This document shows, piece by piece, positions 38,035 through 50,120 of a stretch of DNA of 64,000 nt (positions are counted from its first letter, which is position 1; each line of letters opens with the position of its first letter). The stretch is from Rhizophagus irregularis. Its lineage: Eukaryota > Glomeromycota > Glomeromycetes > Glomerales > Glomeraceae. The position numbers and the translations under genes were made by a program. The notes beneath the pieces are model-generated. The model did no database searches and had not been told where the DNA came from. It saw nothing but the letters and a program-made list of their open reading frames with translations. Location of the stretch: the NCBI RefSeq assembly GCF_026210795.1, contig NC_089436.1:2480001-2544000 (forward strand). The letters are read 5' to 3'.

Positions 38035-38174
38035 TTGGATTCTGGCCAAAATAATTTCGGCTAAAATTATGGCGCTTTGCGGCTTTAGAAATTAGGCCGA
38101 AATTACGTTAATTTCAGCCAAGCGAAAAAATCGTCAAAATCACGCGCGATTTTTGGGCCATCCTGGACACCCTA
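38035..38174. mobile_element. hAT-type terminus matching the 50.1 kb element
   Basis: The right border, read in reverse complement from 38174, is TTAGGGTGTCCAGGATGGCC followed by repeated ATCGCG/ACGATTTT words. The same TAGGGTGTCCAGGAT start and ACGATTTTGGCC subterminal words open the hAT locus at 50121. The opposite end was not found, so this is a partial copy. Confidence 0.55.
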
Positions 38175-38674
38175 ATACAAAAGTTTTTCATTATCCTTGC
38201 CAATATGTTTAATATTATCCACACATATTTGTGTGCTATTTCTATACTACTTTCCAGTAATAACATAATAACTTCTACTTTCCACCCGCATATTTTGAAA
38301 TAAAATTTGCCTAATTTAAAATCACAATAATAAAAATTATTTTCTTTAAAATATGGCATAAACAAAGGCCTAGACTTTCGCAACTTTTTAAATTTACTGC
38401 ACGTTTAAAAAGAAAATTAAAAATAGGTACTAATTACAAATAATAATAAATTATCATCTATACCGTAAAACCATTGTAATCTTTAAAAAATATGGGATTT
38501 CACGTTACTTATTTGTAAATAATATCAATGACATACAATAACGAGTACGGACTTGGACTTCTTGCTATTTTCACGGTACATGGGAAATAAAATTCCTGAA
38601 TTAGCTGTTGAACTTTATATGGATATTTCATCCTCTTAAAAATATTATTTCTTTAAAACACGTTGTTTTGTTTA

Positions 38675-38913
38675 CAGTATATGAAAAACTACGGTCGGTT
38701 CGTTATACCGATTTTACAGTAAAACGAATTTATAAACCGTATTATAACACTATTATAACTGTATGTAACAAAATTTTTCTTATACCGATTTTTTTATATA
38801 TATAACGAAGTGACATACGCTGTGTATAACCAAATTTATCCGGTTAATACCAGACTTTCCCATTATAACGAAGGCCCAATATTCCTGGACAAAAAAATTC
38901 GGTATAAGGACTG
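38675..38913. mobile_element. TA-flanked pogo/Tigger-like MITE, copy A
   Basis: Bounded by TA (38673-38674, 38914-38915) with CAGT at both ends in inverted orientation (CAGTATATG and, in reverse complement, CAGTCCTTATACCG). The interior is built from TATAACGAA/TTCGTTATA words in both orientations, as in the larger element at 43364. CAGT ends plus TA fit pogo/Tigger-type Tc1/mariner elements. Confidence 0.6.
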
Positions 38914-38915
38914 TA

Positions 38916-39438
38916 GATAATAAGGTTACCCGCCATGAACTAATAATAATCTTCATTCGATAGTAACCACTATACCATTGTGATACTTAAGACTACAGTT
39001 CGGTTTAATAAGACAAGATGATATATAATATTAATCTCGTACCAATTATTTTAGGTTAAAAAAAAAATTATATTTACTCCAATTAATTTATTCTTGAATT
39101 TCTTCGATACATACTAACATGTTGAAGGAGAATCATTTGCTTTACTTAGAATTCTAACAAATTTATTTGGTTTTGTAAAATTTAATGACAATTCATAATG
39201 TTTGATTTCACATTCATTTTAAATTTTATAATTACAATTCGCGAACCGAGTTTTATGAAAATCAAAGAAGAATAAATATTTATGAAATTATGTCCCTCAA
39301 TAATACCATATAATGCGGCTCTTCTTATGTAACATGACCCTGCCTCAGACTAACAATCTTAACTATATAACGGTAGCCTTTTTGAGATACCTGTCAATAT
39401 AAAAAAAAAAATATTTACTAAAGTAAAAGCTTAACAGA
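38916..39438. other. Intergenic region, no gene seen
   Basis: Downstream flank of the kinase-pseudokinase gene. No conserved reading frame or element was identified. Confidence 0.5.
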
Positions 39439-41922
39439 TTATATTTCCTTTTCTTTTCTTTTCCAATACTTTAATATTTTATTATTATTTTTGACATTAA
39501 AACGACTCCATATTTTTTTGTGATCTTTTTTTTTAGAATCTTGCGTAACGGGACTAATATCTTCATCAGGTAATTCCAGATCATCATTTAAATCCAAGGT
39601 TTTATCAGGCAGCAAACCAAGTGCACGATCGTTAAACATACGGCGAATGGAATTGTATAACCCTTCTAACATATCCAATAATTTCATAAGAGAAATACGT
39701 TCTTGTGGATTTTGCTTCCAGCCTATAGGTATAAAAAAAATAAATTTCAATATCAACATGCATAGCCGTTTATAATTATTAAAAAGTACTTACTGTCATT
39801 TATAATTTTTTTATACCCTTCTTGATAAATTTTAGGAGTTAAAGCTCCAAATATAATTCTCTCTCTTTCACCTTTCATAATATGATCCTTGATTTTCTCT
39901 GCTTTCCAACCTTTATACGGAATTTTTTCAAAAGTAAGTTCCCAAAGTAACATACCAAAACTAAAAATTTCGCACTGAATTGTGTATTGAGAATTGGACA
40001 ATGTTTCAGGAGCTAACCAAGGCAATATATCTCCTGCTGATTCTGAATCTATCGATAATGAGATATTATTCACATCATTAGTATAACATGCCAACTCAAA
40101 ATTATAAATTTTAGGTTCTAAACTTTCTGTCATTAAAATATTTTCGCATTTCAGATTACGATGTAAAATATCAGCACATTGTAAAAATATAAGACCACGA
40201 CAGATTTCAAGAGCGATCCGAACTTTATAATGAAATTGTATATCTTTTTGTTCATAAAGTTGTCTCAAAGATCCACGTTCAGCCCATTCAAAAACCATAA
40301 CACTATAATTTTCAACTGACGAAATACCATAAAATCTAAGAATATGTTTACATTCAGATAATTTCATTAAAATTTCTAAAATTTTCTGTGTTCTCGAATC
40401 ATTCAAAATAGGTTTACAAGCTACTTCTTGTCCTTTATAAACTTTCCTAATTATAAACCTGGTACTCTTGCCACGTTTGTCACTAGATTTTCCTTGTGCG
40501 GGACGTGTTAGGTCTTTTGAATTAATCTTATTTACATTATGTAGGGTTTTATACGAATGGTTCTTAGAAGATTTCGATTTCATCGAATAAATATTATTAT
40601 AAAATGAGTTATCATTATCTTCTTGAATATCAAATAAATCTGTTGATTGTGATTCTTTCTGAAAATTATAATTGTTGCTAAAGCCATTTTTAATTAATTG
40701 ATCAAGAATAGAAATAACTTGTCGAATATTTGGACGATCATCTGGTTCATCTTTCCAACAATCTATCAATAAATCAAATAAATTTATAAAATCAATTTTA
40801 CTGAATATTTATATCAAAAAACAAACTAACCCGTATATAAATTACTATATTCAACAGGAGTGTCTTTGATAATTTCTTCCCTTTTTCCGTTTGTTATTTC
40901 CAAACTTAACATTATATTATAATCAACATCATAGAACGGTTGATGTCCACTCGAAATTTGCCAGAAAAGTACTCCGATGCTATATACATCAGATTTCTTA
41001 GTTAGCTTATATTTTTCAATGATAAAACGTTTCGGATCTATATAGGGTATAACACCAAATATTTGTGATGAGTTACTAGTCTCTTTAGATGCTTCTTTAG
41101 ATAACCCAAAATCTGCCAGCTTAATAGTTTTCTGATGTATAAGTATATTATTTGCATGCTATTAAATAAAAAAGGTAACATAATTAGCTTCAATAAAATG
41201 ATCAATTTAAAAAAGTTTAAAAAGGTTAGAAAAGCAAAAATATACCAGATCACGATGAATAATATTGTTATCATGTAAAAATGCTATTGCATTTGCTAGC
41301 TGTGAAGCTAAATTAAGCTTATCACTCCAATCAAGTTCATTAAAATGTTTATCTAAATAATCATTTAACGTACCACTATCAGCATATTCCAATACTAAAC
41401 AATACTTGTTCATTTGATAAACTGCATCTATAAGATAAAATAAAAAATAAAATACTAATACATGAAATAAAAAGAAAATTATTTAATCAATACCGGTGTC
41501 TACTTTTGTAATCCCATAGAATCGTAAAATATTTTCATGAGAATTAATAAGCTTATGTAATTTTAACTAAAATCGAAGTAGTACAATTTAAAATTTATAG
41601 TAAATCTTATCGCCTATCATTATTAAAGCTCAATTATTACCTCTTTAACAACCTTTGATAGAGTTGTTTTATCATTATTAAAAGATTTCAAAGCGAAGAT
41701 TTTATCATTCCCATCATTCAAAGTAGCACGAACTACGGTAGCAAATGAACCCCTTCCTATCAATTGAATGTCCTTGAAGTTCGAATAATCATATATTTTG
41801 TTAGCCGATTCTAACCAAATGATTTCATTTTTCGTCTCTGCGCCAGTCGATAAATTTATTTCTGTGTTATCTGAAAATCTATTTAATTTTTTCTTCAATT
41901 TTATAGAGTTGAAAAAAGACAT
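39439..41922 (-). CDS. Tandem kinase-pseudokinase protein
   Basis: Predicted 705 aa from exons 41922-41641, 41566-41494, 41427-41246, 41158-40831, 40762-39794 and 39722-39439. Domain 1 (about 45-320) is a complete TKL kinase: GRGSFATV, lysine in FALKSF, canonical HRDL (176-179), DFG (195-197), [12 protein letters not shown] Ser/Asn-rich linker follows. Domain 2 (about 390-650) is a kinase fold with GQEVACKPI supplying a lysine, but HRD is HRN (HRNLKCEN, 489-496) and DFG is NFE (509-511), so it is predicted inactive. The C-terminus is charged (KIWSRF to KRKEKEI). The order active-then-dead is the reverse of the gene at 21544. The ATG at 41922 is preferred over one 25 codons upstream because the next residues ([12 protein letters not shown]) match the start of the 20571 gene. 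Confidence 0.88.
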
Positions 41923-42656
41923 TTTTTTTTTTTTTTTGTAAGATTCCATATATGACCAGTATTTTAACCTGATAATTTCCCAATTTAGGAAATTCACATG
42001 TTAATTATATATATATAGATATATATAAGGCGCATGGAACTTTAACTTAAAAAATAAATTAACCGGTTGACAATACGAGAATTATCTTTTGATTTTGCCT
42101 CGTGATATCGTTACTTATAAATTAATAAAAATAAAGAAGTGTGAAATAAAAATTTTTTATTATGATTGAACAGAAATTCCTATTATTATATTTAAATAGT
42201 ATAATTATAAACAAATTTTATTATTATTATTATTCCAAAACTGTCAGTAAACAACCTAAAATGATTATCGTTTTCCCGCATTCTCAAAAGGGCAACTCTG
42301 TCTAATAACTATTTCATTGGAGACCAATGAAATAATATTTTTACATTATAGTTTTTATATTATTGAAGTGTGAGAAAGTTAACGCTTACATGATCCAAAC
42401 TTACTGTACATAGCGTCGCCCCGGAAAAAAATGGTATCCAGTAACACCAACAAATTTTCTACCCTCACGTGACCTAAAAATATTCATCACCGACATCACA
42501 CCCGCCTCGTTTTCATGTTTTATTTGAGGGACATTTTTTTTTTGCATCCCAAAATTATTTTTTTCACATCCCCTTAAATGTCGCTGGTCACGTGGTAGGT
42601 TAGAATTTATGATTTTTCGACATTTATTTTACAGGTTCGCATGTGACTTCAGACTA
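41923..42656. other. Intergenic region
   Basis: Upstream flank of the kinase-pseudokinase gene. No gene seen. A segment at about 42418-42640 has GGAAAAAAATGG and ACATTTATTTTACAGG words similar to the element that follows and may be an older copy of it. TCACGTGA occurs at 42465-42472. Confidence 0.45.
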
Positions 42657-42863
42657 CTGAAAAAAATGTCACGAAATGGCCGGCATTACGCAACTTGACT
42701 GAAATTAAGTGTGGCGCACTTGTGACGGATAAGGTGTGACGAATAAGTTTTTACCTACTCGAAAAAAACAAAGTCCCTCAGATACTTATAGAAAATGGAA
42801 ACGCAGTGGGGTGTGACGGTTGTGACAAAAAAGTCACGTGATTTTTCGTGACATTTTTTTCAG
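42657..42863. mobile_element. 207-bp element with perfect 20-bp terminal inverted repeats
   Basis: CTGAAAAAAATGTCACGAAA at 42657-42676 is exactly mirrored at 42844-42863. GTGTGACG/TGTGACAAAA words recur inside, and TCACGTGA is at 42834-42841. No clear target duplication was resolved. Confidence 0.7.
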
Positions 42864-43363
42864 GTTACGCTGGGAAAGTCTTTCTCCTTTTACTACACCA
42901 CAAGGTCGATAAGGGGTGACATGTTTTTCAAAACTATGAATTTCTAGATGAGAAGAGTGTTGCCTTAAAAAAGCGTTAAAATAAACTTAAATAGCTCGCT
43001 CAAAAAATAAAAACTTGAGCCGGATAGGATAATTAGCTATAGTAAACACTGAAGCCGTATACTGTATAACTTTTTAATTTCCTTAAATGGTACAAATGTG
43101 TCTTATGATGAAGGAGAGAATGAAAGTTAAAGATGAATCTTTGTATTGAACTTTCATCTTATTCTTGATTTTATTCTAGAAAAGATGGATCGTCAAAGAA
43201 AATCATGAAATTTAAATTGCTCATCACATAATTACATCTATCTCAGAGGGCGATGGGCATTCACGGGTTTATCACGACAGGAACCAAAAAAAGGTAAAGT
43301 GTAATCCATTTTAATGCATTATATATAGACACAGATTATGACTTAAATATTATTTTTACATTA

Positions 43364-43866
43364 CAGTCAGTCCTTTCCATTGCGAATTATGATATAACGA
43401 ATTTTACGATATAACGAATCTTTAGTGTGGTACGCATTTAATCATATGAAAAAAAAAAATTTACACAAAATTTTACTAATAAAATGCAGTATAACGTTGA
43501 ACGAAGAAAAACTTATAAATTCACAGATGTAAGAAACCCTTTTATAACGAATTTCTTTTAAAACGAATTTTTTTTTAATGACTTTTGCAAGATAAATTTT
43601 AATATAAAGGGCAGTTTAATGTTGGTTTTCTCAAATAAGCAATTTTATCATTTTATTAAAAGATTGATGATTTATGTTTTGAAGTTTCCTTTGCCTTCAT
43701 GAGCATGACGTTCTACAAATGTTTTGATTTCCTCTATTTACTGCATTATACCAAATTTTTCCGCTATACCGAATAATTCGTTATTAGCATTAACGAATTT
43801 TCTCATAACGAAGGCCTGATCGGTCGGACGTCTACTTCCCTACTTCGTTATATCGAGGGCCGACTG
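43364..43866. mobile_element. TA-flanked pogo/Tigger-like MITE, copy B
   Basis: A 503-bp element between TA dinucleotides (43362-43363, 43867-43868). The right end in reverse complement reads CAGTCGGCCCTCGATATAACG; the left end reads CAGTCAGTCCTTTCCATTGCG. The subterminal parts contain repeated GATATAACGAATTT and TTCGTTAT words. CAGT termini and TA duplication fit the pogo/Tigger branch. No transposase ORF is left. Confidence 0.78.
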
Positions 43867-43868
43867 TA

Positions 43869-46316
43869 TTACAACTTGGTGAATTTCAGTTGGAAAATTC
43901 TCAAAATCACAAAATAAACGTTCCAGATTCAGTGTCCGAAGTCACGTGTAACCTTGTAAATTTATCCATAATTTTTTCCGGGTTGTTAATTGTGCAATGA
44001 CACGACTCGTACCAAAATTTTGCAACACCATGTCTAAAGATTCTATTGTCATCACAGGTAGGGTCCCCTGCAAATTAATAGAAAGACAGTCTTGATGATA
44101 GGCTGTTCGTCTAGTTATATTTTGACGGTTTATTCATTTTTACAAACGTCGTGTAGTCTGTACTAAACTGAATATACCGTTATACTTGTGTTCCTAAGTA
44201 ATATAAAAAATTAATTTCATTTAAATAATAACTAGAGATGAATCAAGAATCAAGTTGGGCACGTTCATTAATATTTTTCAGTAAATATGTGATTTATAAT
44301 CAATTTCGTATTGTTCCTTAATTCCCATAACAGATATTATCAATATTATCAGAATCATATTTATTATATTTTTGGCTTAAAAGAAGTATTTATCAAATTA
44401 TTGTATAGCAAAACCAAATAAAAATTTTTAATATTCGTCCCCAATCTAACTAATAAAATGACGTAATATATCATATGATCTCTATGCTTCGAATCTTACC
44501 GTTACTTATTTTTTATTTTAATTATTTTTTTATTTTTAGAGACTGTGCAACGTTTTTTTTGCATTCTATGAAAGTTTATTCTTTTCAAACTCTTGCAAAA
44601 ATATCCTCCCATTTTGTATTTCGTTGCTTTTCCAGATGTATCATTTTTTCCAAGGTTCTGAAAAAATATAAAAATAATCTTTATGATGTCTATATAAATT
44701 TTTAAAATAAAAATAATTACAATTCCGTAAGATTTTAAAGGATTTTACGTTATTATTTTCAATTTATTCAATTTATTCAGTATTATAACGAATTATAAAT
44801 AATAAAGATTTATTTAAATAAAAAATATTTTTTTTTCTTTCCTTATTAAACATTTTGTATTATAAATACGCTCATTGAATATGTAATTTAATTTAAAAAG
44901 AATATAACATAAAAATAGTAAATTTAATATAATTATTAACATATATTCATTGTAATCTTCAAATTCTTTTTTCCAATTTCTATAACACAATCAACATTTT
45001 AAATATTCTATATTTTGCTAAAATATCACATTTAGTGAATTTGAAAAATTTTGATTTCTCTTGTTCTTTTTTGTTATACCCTTTTAACTTTTTCCGATTT
45101 CCCTCAAGATGGAATGAAATTTTACTTTCCATCTCTTCTTATAAAATATTTTTTAATAGAAAGATGTTTCTTGATGGCAAACTGTGTTTTCGTGTAAAGA
45201 CTTGTCTAAATTATAAAAAAAAAAATAAATCATGACTATTATTAGAAGTTAATCTAAACTAAATTATTATTTCACTCTTTTAATATGCAATTCAACGATG
45301 TTATAATGGTATTATTTAATCTTCAACAAATCAAAATTTCTTTATTTTTTACCTACCCAATATTGCTTTTAATTCTTTATTACCATTTCGCAAATATAGA
45401 ATTCGTCTGTAATCGTTGACATAATCATTTGGTAAAGGCTACAAATTTCTAATAATCGATGATACTATCATATCACGGTAATACAATTATGTATTCATTA
45501 TATTATTTACTTTATTTTTATTCCGAAGAAACTCAGTCACGTGATCATTTTCTGAAAAATTTTTTATAATAAGAAAGGTTCGAATCCAGCAATCACTACT
45601 GCGTAATTGGAGTAGAGGAGTTAATGCTTTACAGAAAAGAAAAAATTACCTCCATGTATTCATCTGAATGAACATAAAATTAATCACCTTCTAAAAAAAA
45701 GAGGACTTTGGAAGGGTGCCTCTATCAAATTACGCAATTATAGTTACAACTATTCTTCGAATGAGTCTAAAAAAACGAGGATAACTTAAGGTATACAGTA
45801 GATCAAATTTTTAAGTATTCCATGTTAATGGTCCGGCCCAGAACATCAGGACCACGACCACGATTCAGTCCTAGGACCAATTTTGGACTGGACCAATATA
45901 GGATAGACCAATACCATCGTATAATTTATTTGTACTGCTACCTATTTAAGATGCCAACTAAAAGGGTTCAAAAAGAGCATATGAACGCCCATCTTTAAAA
46001 AAGAAAATCATATGAATCAAATGTTCGATCTAATTTTCAAATTGCGTTACATATTCTGATTTTGTACATTATCTGAATTAGAAATTTTTTATATATATCT
46101 TTCTTCACTTCCTAAAAAATTAAAATAGAAGTTTAAGTATACAACCGTATATCGAAAGTTTGAGAAAATTTGTAAAGTTAATAATCGCGTTTATTGAGAA
46201 TACATAATACAGATCATTTTATCATATGTATAAATAGATAATGCGCATTTTATTTTTTTTTTCTTAATTGTTGCATATACAAAAAATTTTATTTTATCCC
46301 TTAAAACGGTAAAAAC
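43869..46316. other. Gene-free region
   Basis: ORFs at 44475-44705 and 45035-45235 are Phe/Leu/Ser strings without domains. A GGACCA-rich patch (45830-45910, several AGGACCA words in both orientations) may be a decayed small element. TCACGTGA is at 45537-45544. Confidence 0.5.
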
Positions 46317-46340
46317 ATTGCAGGCAAATTTGCCTGCAAT
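46317..46340. repeat. Perfect 24-bp palindrome
   Basis: ATTGCAGGCAAA is followed directly by its reverse complement TTTGCCTGCAAT. Imperfect pairing continues outward (CGGTAAAA on the left, TTTTACCG on the right, offset by two bases), so the whole could be a small foldback element. Confidence 0.7.
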
Positions 46341-46808
46341 TTTACCGAACATTCAGTTCTCATCTAATTTTATGAAAAATGAAGTTATTCTAATAAATTT
46401 TTTTTTTGCAAAGAGCTTAAATCATAATTTATATGATAATAATCATTATTTATTAATTATTTATTATAAGATTGAAGATTATCTATTGGTTAAAAGTTGT
46501 ATTTTAGATGACAAAAAATTTTGAAAAATTTTGCATTCAACTTTGATGATCTCATTGGGATTTGATTGTGGCTACATTAAAGCTTAATGTTTATTATTAT
46601 GTATTTTAATGTTTAGAAGTAGCATTTTGACTTTACATAGAACCCTAAAAAATGAATTATTTTTATGAACTTGTAAAAAATGCATAAAGTTAAATTTTAT
46701 CATCTCTATTTTATTCATTAGAGTGTGAAGTTTCATAATAAAAATAAAAAAATATATTAAAATGCTTTGTAATAAAGCAGAATATTATGGTAAAGAAAAT
46801 TAATTTAT

Positions 46809-48704
46809 ATATTTTTTTTTTTTTTTTAACAAAGGAAAAATTTATTATAAAAGAAAAATATACAAAATTGAACTAATCTAGTTTAAATACAAGATCGAAT
46901 AAAAACTAATAAAAAACTTGGTGACTTAAGAATATGTGTTCAAAAGAACTATCTACCATCATGCCTGCCCAAATACTTTCACATGCATAAAACATCCTAC
47001 CAGTATTCATACATCCTTTGGTGACTAGCTCAAAGATATTTCTCTATAAAAAAAAAATAAAACTATAACATAAAACAATTCTAAAACCTAAAAAAATCTA
47101 GTATATCCTAAATTAATTTACGTAAAACATCTAAAATTTCCACTAAGACCTTAGATCGTGATGTTTTATGGGACTTATCTTTTTTCTGCTTTTTATGCTT
47201 CTCAGATTTTGTCTCTTGTGGTTTCTTTTTAGAATTCTTAGAATTCTTTTGACTTTTATCAGTCTGTCGACTTCCTGAAGTTCTTTTCTGATCCTTGTTG
47301 GCATTATTGCCAAATGACCTTGTTCATTGCATTGGAGGATCATGTTGATTCCAAGACAGGTGCTGTTGCTCCCAATCATATTGATTATCTAATGCTGTAC
47401 GCATATCAACCCACTTTTCAAAATAACCAATAAGCTTACGATCCCCTTTTGCTGTTTGTACAATTTTAAAGCTTTTCAAACCATTAATCGCAGTAAGGAA
47501 TGAATGTGGGCGATGGTCTTTCCAAGGTTGCTACTGTCATCGAATCTGGAATTTTTTGAATTGTAGCTTGAAGCTTCTCACGTTGTTTTCCTTCTTTGAG
47601 TGTCCATCTTGCTGAAAACCACTGAACCGGTATCCCCCTAAATCTGTAGTCCAAACCGGACCATCATTACCTTCAAACTGGGCTAGACGAAAGGAAGTTA
47701 ATTCTATCTTCAAACGAACTGTCTGGTATTTCTTTTGTTGTTTTGTTTGTAACGAGATAGTCTTTCCCACAGAGTTTACTGTTGCAGAATTTCTTCTGGT
47801 GTCAAGGATACTGGAACATCATAAACCAATATATTTCTAATCCGTGATGTACCATCATCATCTGGTTTATGACCTGTAATAACTTGTTGAATAATATTTT
47901 TATTTGACTTCTTTTTTTTATTCGAAGATTTTGTCAAATTGTCAACTGGTTGTTTTACAAGCTGCGGCTGAGGCATTACATCCAGTTCAGAAATAGGTTG
48001 TACTGTTGAGATGTCCATATCAATATGTTGATCAACATGTGATTGTGATCCAGAGGCATCCGCAATCGACCGATTTATAATTACATCTTGATCAACACCC
48101 AATTGATCATCATCATCATCAGTATTTCTCATTATTCCACTAGTACTTACATCTGTAAGCACATCAGAATCAGAATCTTCAGATTGGTGTTTTTTCTTCT
48201 TATTTTTTTTAGCCTTCTTGCCCTTTTTAGACTTTTCCTCATACTTTCTCACTAAACATAACATTTGCTTTCTTCCTTCACTGCGCTCTTTTATTCCAGA
48301 GTATACTGCGTTAAAACCCTGAGAAGCAGAGTACATAGCAACATGTAAAAAAAAAGAAAAACTTTGAGGTGTCATTTTATAGCGAGTGGCTCTATTCTCC
48401 CAACTGAGTATTTCTTCATTTGATAGACCAAAATTTGCTTTTAAAATATTATTTTGAACTTCTACTTGAGGTCCAAAAAAAAATGAAGTAAAAAGACTTT
48501 CACAATATTGAAAATAATGTGTATATGTAAAATGTAAAAATCTATGTTCTTCACCAGTTCCATAAGGAAACCTATTTTCGGCTATTTGTATATTTCTACT
48601 ATCTTCCATATTAATAAAAACGAGAGTAAAAAAAAAAAAATTTTTTATTTTTTACTGCGGAATTATTATGTTTTTAAGAAATTGAGGAAGAAGTTTTTTT
48701 TTTT
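46809..48704 (-). mobile_element. Retroposed ORF1-like copy with poly(A) and 19-bp TSD
   Basis: The segment is bounded by the identical 19-mer GTAAAGAAAATTAATTTAT (46790-46808 and 48705-48723). Next to the left copy is a T17-like tract (46811-46827), i.e. a poly(A) tail for a minus-strand insertion. Target duplication plus tail is the signature of target-primed (LINE-type) reverse transcription. The body contains only the ORF1-like pseudogene; no reverse transcriptase was found, so it was moved in trans or is a truncated LINE. Confidence 0.82.
47108..48609 (-). pseudogene. Broken ORF1-like gene of a retroelement
   Basis: The reading frame starts at ATG 48609 with 277 clean codons: an N-terminal helical part, a Lys-rich stretch (KKGKKAKKNKKKK), an acidic stretch, then RNILVYDVPVSLTPEEILQQ, which resembles the first strand and helix of an RRM-like fold. 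It is then broken at least three times. A frame change near 47776 leads into GKTISLQTKQQKKYQTVRLK; loss of one G in a G-run near 47630 shifts PVWTTDLGG from IPVQWFSARWTLKE; another change comes near 47510. A TGA follows DPPMQ, and the Lys/Ser-rich tail ends near 47108 (VLVEILDVLRKLI). I recognise the WTTDLGG..WTLKE block as common in Glomeromycotina retroelement-linked ORFs, but could not check it. Confidence 0.75.
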
Positions 48705-48723
48705 GTAAAGAAAATTAATTTAT

Positions 48724-49273
48724 TATAGATGTTATTTTTTCGAGGTTAATATGTATGATCATCCATCCACATATGATCAACATAGCTGCGGAATTATAGG
48801 ATAATCTTATTGAGAAATGAAGGATCTACAGTACATCAAAAAAAAATTTTCTTTTGTCGATTCCACTCAAATATCGTACTTCAAAACCGACTCTTTGGTT
48901 GCACAATTTTAATATTTTTTTTTTTATTTTAATAAAATAAAATAAAGATATAAAAAGGCCAAAAAAAGTTACGACAAGTTTATAACATCCAATATGATCC
49001 TTTCTTAAAGAATTGAAGGAAAATTACACCTGTCGAAAAAACAATATTTTTTCCTTTACAAATTTCCTTTGATAAAAAGAAGTCTTATATGAAATACTTT
49101 TCTACATTATAATCCCAGTTTACAATTACTTACCAAGTACCTTCCATTTCTAATTTTATTTATTTATTTTCGAATAGAGAGAAAAGTACCTTTCCCTTTT
49201 CGATCTATTTAAAAACATTGTTGCGACAAAAAGTCTTAACAAGATTTTCATAATAGATTTTGCACGAATCAAT
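48724..49273. other. Intergenic region, no gene seen
   Basis: AT-rich spacer between the retroposed copy and a short hypothetical ORF. Confidence 0.5.
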
Positions 49274-49489
49274 ATGAACCCAATGTATTATCTTTCATCT
49301 TCCACTATTAATACTATGACTTACGTATCACAAGATAATGTTATTGCTGAATACTCGTTTTTTTATAAAGCATGGAACGATCATCAAATTTATCATATTA
49401 CCTGCGAAGAAATCTCATTTGATATATATCGTTTCACTTCTTTTAAGCAATCACGTCTACTCGGCTCAAAATTACGTTCAATCAAGTAA
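49274..49489 (+). CDS. Short hypothetical ORF, possibly a gene fragment
   Basis: 71 codons with ordinary (not low-complexity) composition, including VIAEYSFFYKAWNDHQIYHI and TCEEISFD. Downstream DNA in another frame (about 49530-49655) reads YQIICELVSYKFIIDLL then KEFEFLGRM, echoing YHITCEEIS. This suggests a broken or intron-split protein with two similar segments. A plausible intron (GTAATT near 49487 to CAG near 49513) does not restore frame. Family and function are not recognised. Confidence 0.35.
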   Translation: MNPMYYLSSSTINTMTYVSQDNVIAEYSFFYKAWNDHQIYHITCEEISFDIYRFTSFKQSRLLGSKLRSIK

Positions 49490-50120
49490 TTTACATGTAT
49501 TTTTTTTACCAGTAACCTGATGATAAAAAAATTTATCAGATTATTTGTGAATTAGTTTCGTACAAATTCATTATTGATTTGTTGAATAAAATTAAATATG
49601 GGATTAAAATTAATGATCTACGACAAAAAGAATTTGAATTTCTCGGGAGAATGTAAAGAAAATTTGGAATTTTACTTGAAACAGGATTTGATTGATTGTT
49701 TGGCATCAAACAGAATTAACGAGCAATTTAATATGAATGTTAATGGTAGTTACTATACCTTAGAATAATATTTTTAAATAACTTTTTTAGGTTTCATAAA
49801 TTATTTATTTGAGATATTCTTATTTCATAATATATTATAAATTATATACTAGTATACGTGTTTATTTTTCATGTATTCATATTTTATATTGGTCTTTAAC
49901 ATTTTTTAAATAAATTTATTTTACTTCAATACAACCTTATTCATTATTTAATAGAAGACAGATTGCAAAATGTATCTAGCATACTTAGGGAGGGATATAA
50001 CTATAAAGTTCAAGTCCTGGACTTTAGGACTAAGTCTTCTTTAGCGTATCATTGGTATAAGCTAAAAGATATCTGATAAAAATGGTTATCCGGATAGATT
50101 ATTTTTTAGTTGATGGGTAT

